The position numbers were made by a program, and so were the translations under genes. The notes below the pieces were generated by a model. The model was not told the DNA's origin, ran no database searches, and was given only the letters and a program-made list of their open reading frames with translations. From Bacillota bacterium (GTDB lineage Bacteria > Bacillota > Clostridia > Christensenellales > Aristaeellaceae), in assembly GCA_023411375.1 (NCBI GenBank), contig JAEYOW010000008.1:1-28201 (forward strand): DNA of 28,201 nt. Direction: 5' to 3'. The first letter of the stretch is position 1. Every line of letters begins with the position of its first letter. Below, in pieces: positions 24,456-28,201 of this stretch.

Positions 24456-24582
24456 CGGCGGGATGAGAGGGAGGGAAGAACTGCACACTCGGGAGGCAAG
24501 AGGCTGTTTGCGAATCTGCAACCATAGGCCTTTCGATGTGACAGTTCCAAATGGAAGAAAGGCGTGTGTAGATTGCTCGTCG

Positions 24583-25635
24583 TTAACCGTCCGTGCGCGC
24601 AACCTTGCATTCAATAAAGGTGCGCCGGTTTTGTGTGTACAGAATGTGTAGACAATTTCCTTCGACTAGGACGGATGGATATGAGTACTCGCCCACCGTG
24701 GTTTCCAGATTAAGAGGTTCCAGGAATGTGACCCCGTTGTCCATGGATAGCGCGACGGACAGAGGTGTACGCCTGCCCCAGTTATCGCCCACGGGGTTAT
24801 ACACAACCGCGAGAAGACCGTCCTCAAAGCGCGCGACGTCAATGCCACAGCAGTTGTTGGGCAGTTGGGTCGGATAGGCATCACACCAGGTTATGCCATA
24901 ATCCGTGGAATCGCTGCGGTAAATGCGTCCGCGCGTACTGCGCATCATGGCATGAATGTGCCCAGGCTCGGATTCCCACATGCTCGGCTGAATCGTGCCG
25001 TCCCAGGCACCCACAACGCTCAGATCGTTTTCCCAAAGCGCGCCTTTTTTCAGTCCCTCCCACAGCCTGTCGGGCTGTAGTGGCCCGGAGGGGAGGTGGC
25101 GCATGGGAATGCTGTGAATCTCCCAGGTTTTTCCTGCATCCCGCGAGATATCGGCGTAGCTGTCCATGGCGGTCCCCACCTCGCTTGAGGTGGGTGCAAT
25201 CCACCAGCCGTTGCTCGCGGTTAGAATTTTATTGCGAACGGAAGCGCGAGGCGTATAATCGCCAGGTACGGCCTCGACTGATTCGGACCAGCTTTCTCCG
25301 CCGTCATCCGACCAGGAGACCATCGTGTACCATGTCTGTACGGTTAAGCCGACTTTATAGAACAGAAAAATTCTGTTTCCATGGAGAAAAAGTACCGGAT
25401 TCCAATGGGGAAGCTGATAGACTGCTTTGATGCGTATGGGCGCCCTCCACTGGCCACCGGAGCAGCGGCATAGCCAGATCGCCTGATCAGGCGTACCTTC
25501 GCTTGTGCCCGCCCAAAAGGCTACCAGCCGGTCTCCGGAGGGAAGTCTGACCTGCGTGTTTGCATGGCAATCATGAAACAGGACCTGATCTTCCGCAAAA
25601 ATAGGCCGTTGAGATACGATGTTCAGTTTTATCAT
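24583..25635 (-). CDS. BNR-repeat/sialidase-fold protein, probably intracellular
   Basis: 350 residues of the six-bladed propeller type. Four Asp-box motifs are visible: SDDGGESW (109-116), SRDAGKTW (164-171), STDYGITW (243-250) and SMDNGVTF (297-304). The N-terminal HANTQVRLPSGDRLVAFWAG with EGTPDQAIW is typical of the BNR_2 group annotated as sialidase-like. There is no signal peptide and no clear arginine triad with FRIP, so true sialidase activity is doubtful; other glycosidase or lyase roles are possible. ATG 25635 follows AAAGGAG by 8 nt. It is the third gene of a minus-strand operon behind a flavoprotein and a GntR regulator. Confidence 0.75.
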   Translation of the reverse strand: MIKLNIVSQRPIFAEDQVLFHDCHANTQVRLPSGDRLVAFWAGTSEGTPDQAIWLCRCSGGQWRAPIRIKAVYQLPHWNPVLFLHGNRIFLFYKVGLTVQTWYTMVSWSDDGGESWSESVEAVPGDYTPRASVRNKILTASNGWWIAPTSSEVGTAMDSYADISRDAGKTWEIHSIPMRHLPSGPLQPDRLWEGLKKGALWENDLSVVGAWDGTIQPSMWESEPGHIHAMMRSTRGRIYRSDSTDYGITWCDAYPTQLPNNCCGIDVARFEDGLLAVVYNPVGDNWGRRTPLSVALSMDNGVTFLEPLNLETTVGEYSYPSVLVEGNCLHILYTQNRRTFIECKVARTDG

Positions 25636-25688
25636 GGTCGTGTCTCCTTTAAAAAATGAAAGAGAAGAAAGAAATTTAAAGCCGACGA

Positions 25689-26441
25689 TTATCGCCTCTG
25701 AAGAAAATCGCCGTCTAGGTAGTTTTGCGTCGATTTTGTCAAATGTTCGCTCATCAATAGGGCCGCGCGCTCCGCATCGCCGGTACGAAGGGTTTCGATC
25801 ATCCGACGGTGATCTTCAATACCATCCGCGTTTCCCCCGGATGGAAGCAATGCCGTTCGCAGAACCGGAGCCACCAAATTGGCAATGGAACGCTCAAAAA
25901 TTTCAAGCAGCGGGTTGCGCGAAAGCCGTGCAATCATCCCGTGAAACTCCAAATCCAGCGCGATGCGCTGGTCAATGTCGTCCTTTGATTCACGCATACG
26001 CGCGTTGATTGCTTCCAGTTCGTCAAAATCCGCATCATGGCCGTTTTCCGCGGCAAGCCGACAGGCGCTTACCTCCAGGATGGAGCGCAGCTCATAAATT
26101 TTTATAGGGTCTATGTTATCCATCAGAACGATGCGGTTGAGCATATCCGTCACGCTCTGGTCGCTGGGCTTGTTGATATACGCGCCCTCACCCACATGCA
26201 ACGTGATGAGCTGCCGCTCCTTCAAGATTTTTAACGATTCGCGGATCACATTTCTGCTTACGCCGAAATTCGTTGCAAGCGTTTGTTCGCTGGGAAGCTT
26301 CTGGCCAATTTGAGAGGAATCGTTGAGAATCATCTCCTCTAGATTTTTGGCGATGCTTTCGTAGAGGTTGACCCGTTCGACGTTATAGTTGATCCGTTGC
26401 AAAAAATCACCCGCATCCTTTTGTTGTGTCCGGAAGGTCAA
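25689..26441 (-). CDS. FadR-type GntR-family transcriptional regulator
   Basis: 250 residues from TTG 26441, which overlaps the flavoprotein stop (TTGA). Winged helix: LPSEQTLATNFGVSRNVIRESLKILKER in order at about 49-76, then LITLHVGEGAYI. The C-terminal FCD domain (about 110-235) has ELRSILEVSACRLAAENG, DLEFHGMIARLSRNPLL and HRRMIETLRTGDAERAALLMSEHL, with the Asp/His metal and ligand residues of the family. FadR-FCD regulators mostly respond to organic acids or sugar acids. The start is not settled: AAGGGA is 10 nt before TTG 26441, and a second TTG at codon 14 has AAAGGA. It probably controls its own operon. Confidence 0.88.
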   Translation of the reverse strand: MTFRTQQKDAGDFLQRINYNVERVNLYESIAKNLEEMILNDSSQIGQKLPSEQTLATNFGVSRNVIRESLKILKERQLITLHVGEGAYINKPSDQSVTDMLNRIVLMDNIDPIKIYELRSILEVSACRLAAENGHDADFDELEAINARMRESKDDIDQRIALDLEFHGMIARLSRNPLLEIFERSIANLVAPVLRTALLPSGGNADGIEDHRRMIETLRTGDAERAALLMSEHLTKSTQNYLDGDFLQRR

Positions 26442-28090
26442 GTTCCGACCGTCCCTTGCTCAACGCGGTTTTCGCGTATGGAAACCCATTGCATGCTATC
26501 CAGAGCGGAGTTGTGCGCCGGATAATCCTCCCGGTCGTGGCAGCCCCGGGATTCTCTCCGGTTGCGCATAGCGGTCAAAATCAGCCTTGCGGCATCCAAC
26601 GCGTTTGCAACGCGGAAATAAGCTGCCGCCTCGGGCGTGTTCAGATGTGCCAACGGCTGTATATGAAGCTGCTCCACGTTATGGATTCCGTCTGTCAGAC
26701 CTCTTTCATTTCTACGCAAACATGCGTTTTCCTGCATGATTTGTCGTATTTGCTCCAAAACTTCCCCCGGTGAAAGGTCTGAGTCCGCATGAAAACCAAA
26801 TTCCCGCATCAAGCCTCGCAGCGCTTCATCGGCAGAAAGCGGCTTGACGGGTCTGCCTTTTGCCGTATATTCACCGGCAAGCCTGCCGGCCGCCTCGCCA
26901 AATACCTGGGTGGCCAGAATACAAAGTCCACCCATCCTGTCGGGACCGTGCAGTCCGCCTGAGCTTTCACCGCAGGCAAACAATCCCTCTATATCAGTGG
27001 TCAGGTCGTCCTTCAGCAGAATACCACCGTTAAAGCCCTGGCACATAGGATAAAGCTGCATAACGGTTGACTCATCATAGCCAAGCCGGCGGAGAAATAC
27101 ACGCCACTGACGTCCACGTTTATCCTTTAGCCGAGTTGCGTCGGGCCAAAGCTTCAGGCCCATGCCGTTGCCTTTTTTCTCTTCGGCAATCATGGCGTAC
27201 TCAAGGTACTTTCCCTCATCCTCGGTCGAAAATGGACCGTGTTTTGCGTGCATATCCAAACAACGCTCCACCGTGCAGCCATCCGGTAGGTATTGCGCCA
27301 TGCAATCCTCGTCGTGGGCATTGGTAACGCGCGGGTGCTCAGTTAGCAGAAAAGGAAAGTAATTGGCAAATCTAATCGGAGACACTGTGCCAAGAACAAA
27401 CTGAATAAACTCCAGATTGACGATCCTGGCCCGGTGCCGCGCGGCCATGGCATACGCGTTGCCATAAAGCGATCCAAAGGAAGCGCGATGACAGTACAGC
27501 CCCTCGCCGCCGCCGCAGGCTAGCACCACCGCCCGTGCGGACAGGTGGATAAGCCTTCCTTGGGAATCCACAGCCATAGCGCCCATGCATTTTCCTTCTT
27601 TGATGACAAGGGAAATCGCCGTAAGAGCCATGAAGGATATGTGGCCGTTTTGCGCCACCAGTTCCTTTTGGCTTTTTACAAACGCTTCCATATCCAGTAA
27701 AAATACTCCGCGAGGTTCCTTGCCAAAGCACCCGGTGATGCCCAGCTCCTTCATGCTCACCAACGGCAGACCTTCCGTAACAAAGCGGTCGTGCGCGCGC
27801 CGAGAACTCATAGCCAGATATTCCGCCAGCTTTGGATTGATGCACGCGCCTGCCGCATTCAAAATCTCTTGTGTAAACAGTTTCGCGTCTGTCGCGTCCG
27901 ACGCGCAGAGCATGCCCCACTCAAAAGACAGTGGGTAAAATGTGGAGCCGGATTCTCCAACGGGTGTTTCACTGATCATCAGGACGCGTTCATTACTCTT
28001 AGCGGCGGTGAGTGCCGCACGCACGCCTGCGCCGCCGCCGCCAATGACCAGTACGTCGCATTCCAACGTCTGATAAACGGTTGCTTTCAT
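26438..28090 (-). CDS. FAD-dependent oxidoreductase (fumarate reductase/aspartate oxidase flavoprotein family)
   Basis: 550 residues from ATG 28090, which follows AGGGGGA by 8 nt; longer in-frame starts (28111, 28156) are less well placed. The N-terminal dinucleotide fold is CDVLVIGGGGAGVRAALTAAK, followed by RVLMISETPVGESGSTF. The second FAD segment near the C-terminus is TDIEGLFACGESSGGLHGPD with RMGGLCILATQVFGEAAGR, as in SdhA/FrdA/NadB proteins. The active-site His-Pro-Thr of fumarate reductases is replaced by LYPMCQGFNGGI, and no iron-sulphur subunit is next to it in the window, so a different substrate is likely. The 3' end overlaps the regulator by 4 nt. Its upstream region runs to the window edge, so earlier genes of the operon may be outside. 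Confidence 0.85.
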   Translation of the reverse strand: MKATVYQTLECDVLVIGGGGAGVRAALTAAKSNERVLMISETPVGESGSTFYPLSFEWGMLCASDATDAKLFTQEILNAAGACINPKLAEYLAMSSRRAHDRFVTEGLPLVSMKELGITGCFGKEPRGVFLLDMEAFVKSQKELVAQNGHISFMALTAISLVIKEGKCMGAMAVDSQGRLIHLSARAVVLACGGGEGLYCHRASFGSLYGNAYAMAARHRARIVNLEFIQFVLGTVSPIRFANYFPFLLTEHPRVTNAHDEDCMAQYLPDGCTVERCLDMHAKHGPFSTEDEGKYLEYAMIAEEKKGNGMGLKLWPDATRLKDKRGRQWRVFLRRLGYDESTVMQLYPMCQGFNGGILLKDDLTTDIEGLFACGESSGGLHGPDRMGGLCILATQVFGEAAGRLAGEYTAKGRPVKPLSADEALRGLMREFGFHADSDLSPGEVLEQIRQIMQENACLRRNERGLTDGIHNVEQLHIQPLAHLNTPEAAAYFRVANALDAARLILTAMRNRRESRGCHDREDYPAHNSALDSMQWVSIRENRVEQGTVGT

Positions 28091-28142
28091 CGCTGGTCCC
28101 CCTTCCCTCATATGGCGAGCTATTGCCTTGACCGAAGGACGT

Positions 28143-28167
28143 GGCCCGGGCGCCAAACTCCCGGGCC
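28143..28167 (-). promoter_or_regulatory. Stem-loop upstream of the flavoprotein gene
   Basis: GGCCCGGG (28143-28150) and CCCGGGCC (28160-28167) form a perfect 8-bp stem with a 9-nt loop, 53 nt upstream of ATG 28090. A second possible stem CCCCA/TGGGG follows at about 28175-28192. No T run follows the first, so it is a leader structure or the end of an outside gene's signal. The window ends here. Confidence 0.4.
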
Positions 28168-28201
28168 GCGCCCACCCCCATTTACCTGGGGTTGGCCTCG
28201 T

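Noticed and set aside
24765..25430. Plus-strand open frame of 221 codons
   Set aside because: Arg/Cys/Pro-rich shadow of the BNR-repeat gene on the other strand.

Overview
The window reads as a GC-rich Firmicute of the Clostridia, probably a gut- or rumen-type anaerobe. This is inferred from the gene content: a YesM/YesN-type two-component pair, a CotH-like protein, a carbohydrate ABC importer, many uroporphyrinogen-decarboxylase-superfamily (URO-D) proteins, AGGAGG-type ribosome sites and sigma-A-like promoters with 17-bp spacers. No rRNA, tRNA, CRISPR array or insertion sequence was seen. All coding is dense and on both strands.

Layout. Positions 1-234 form a perfect 112-bp inverted repeat that ends exactly at the window edge; it may be an assembly fold-back or a real giant hairpin. 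It leads into a HAD-IIA phosphatase (266-1060) and a secreted L,D-transpeptidase with four peptidoglycan-binding modules (1121-2896), then a secreted CotH-like protein (3061-5436). On the minus strand follow a YesM-type sensor kinase (5449-7233) and a secreted SH3-domain protein (7399-8406). A strong promoter and a cobalamin riboswitch (about 8735-8908) precede the YesN-type response regulator (8977-9702). Downstream on the plus strand are a sugar-binding protein (9853-11094), two permeases (11232-12122, 12129-12995), a URO-D protein (13012-13998), a GH2 beta-mannosidase-like enzyme (14056-16371) and three more URO-D proteins (16368-19595). A bidirectional terminator separates these from a minus-strand AraC regulator and a fifth URO-D-like protein (19798-21799).

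The rest is on the minus strand: an ABC-2 type exporter pair (22016-23565), a rhomboid-like membrane protein without the catalytic serine motif (23697-24341), and an operon of flavoprotein, FadR-type regulator and BNR/sialidase-fold protein (24583-28090).

How the parts may work together. The kinase and response regulator probably sense an extracellular signal and control the carbohydrate importer; the imported glycoside would be cleaved inside the cell by the GH2 enzyme, which has no signal peptide. The URO-D superfamily contains cobalamin-linked methyltransferases (MtaA, MtbA, CmuA types). A cobalamin riboswitch at the head of a locus with five such proteins therefore suggests, as a hypothesis, corrinoid-linked processing of methylated glycosides. 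No corrinoid-binding protein is present in the window, so this link is not proven.

A separate observation is a conserved leader of about 55 nt before three starts (transpeptidase, first permease, GH2 enzyme), each with the same pair of in-frame ATG codons 12 nt apart.
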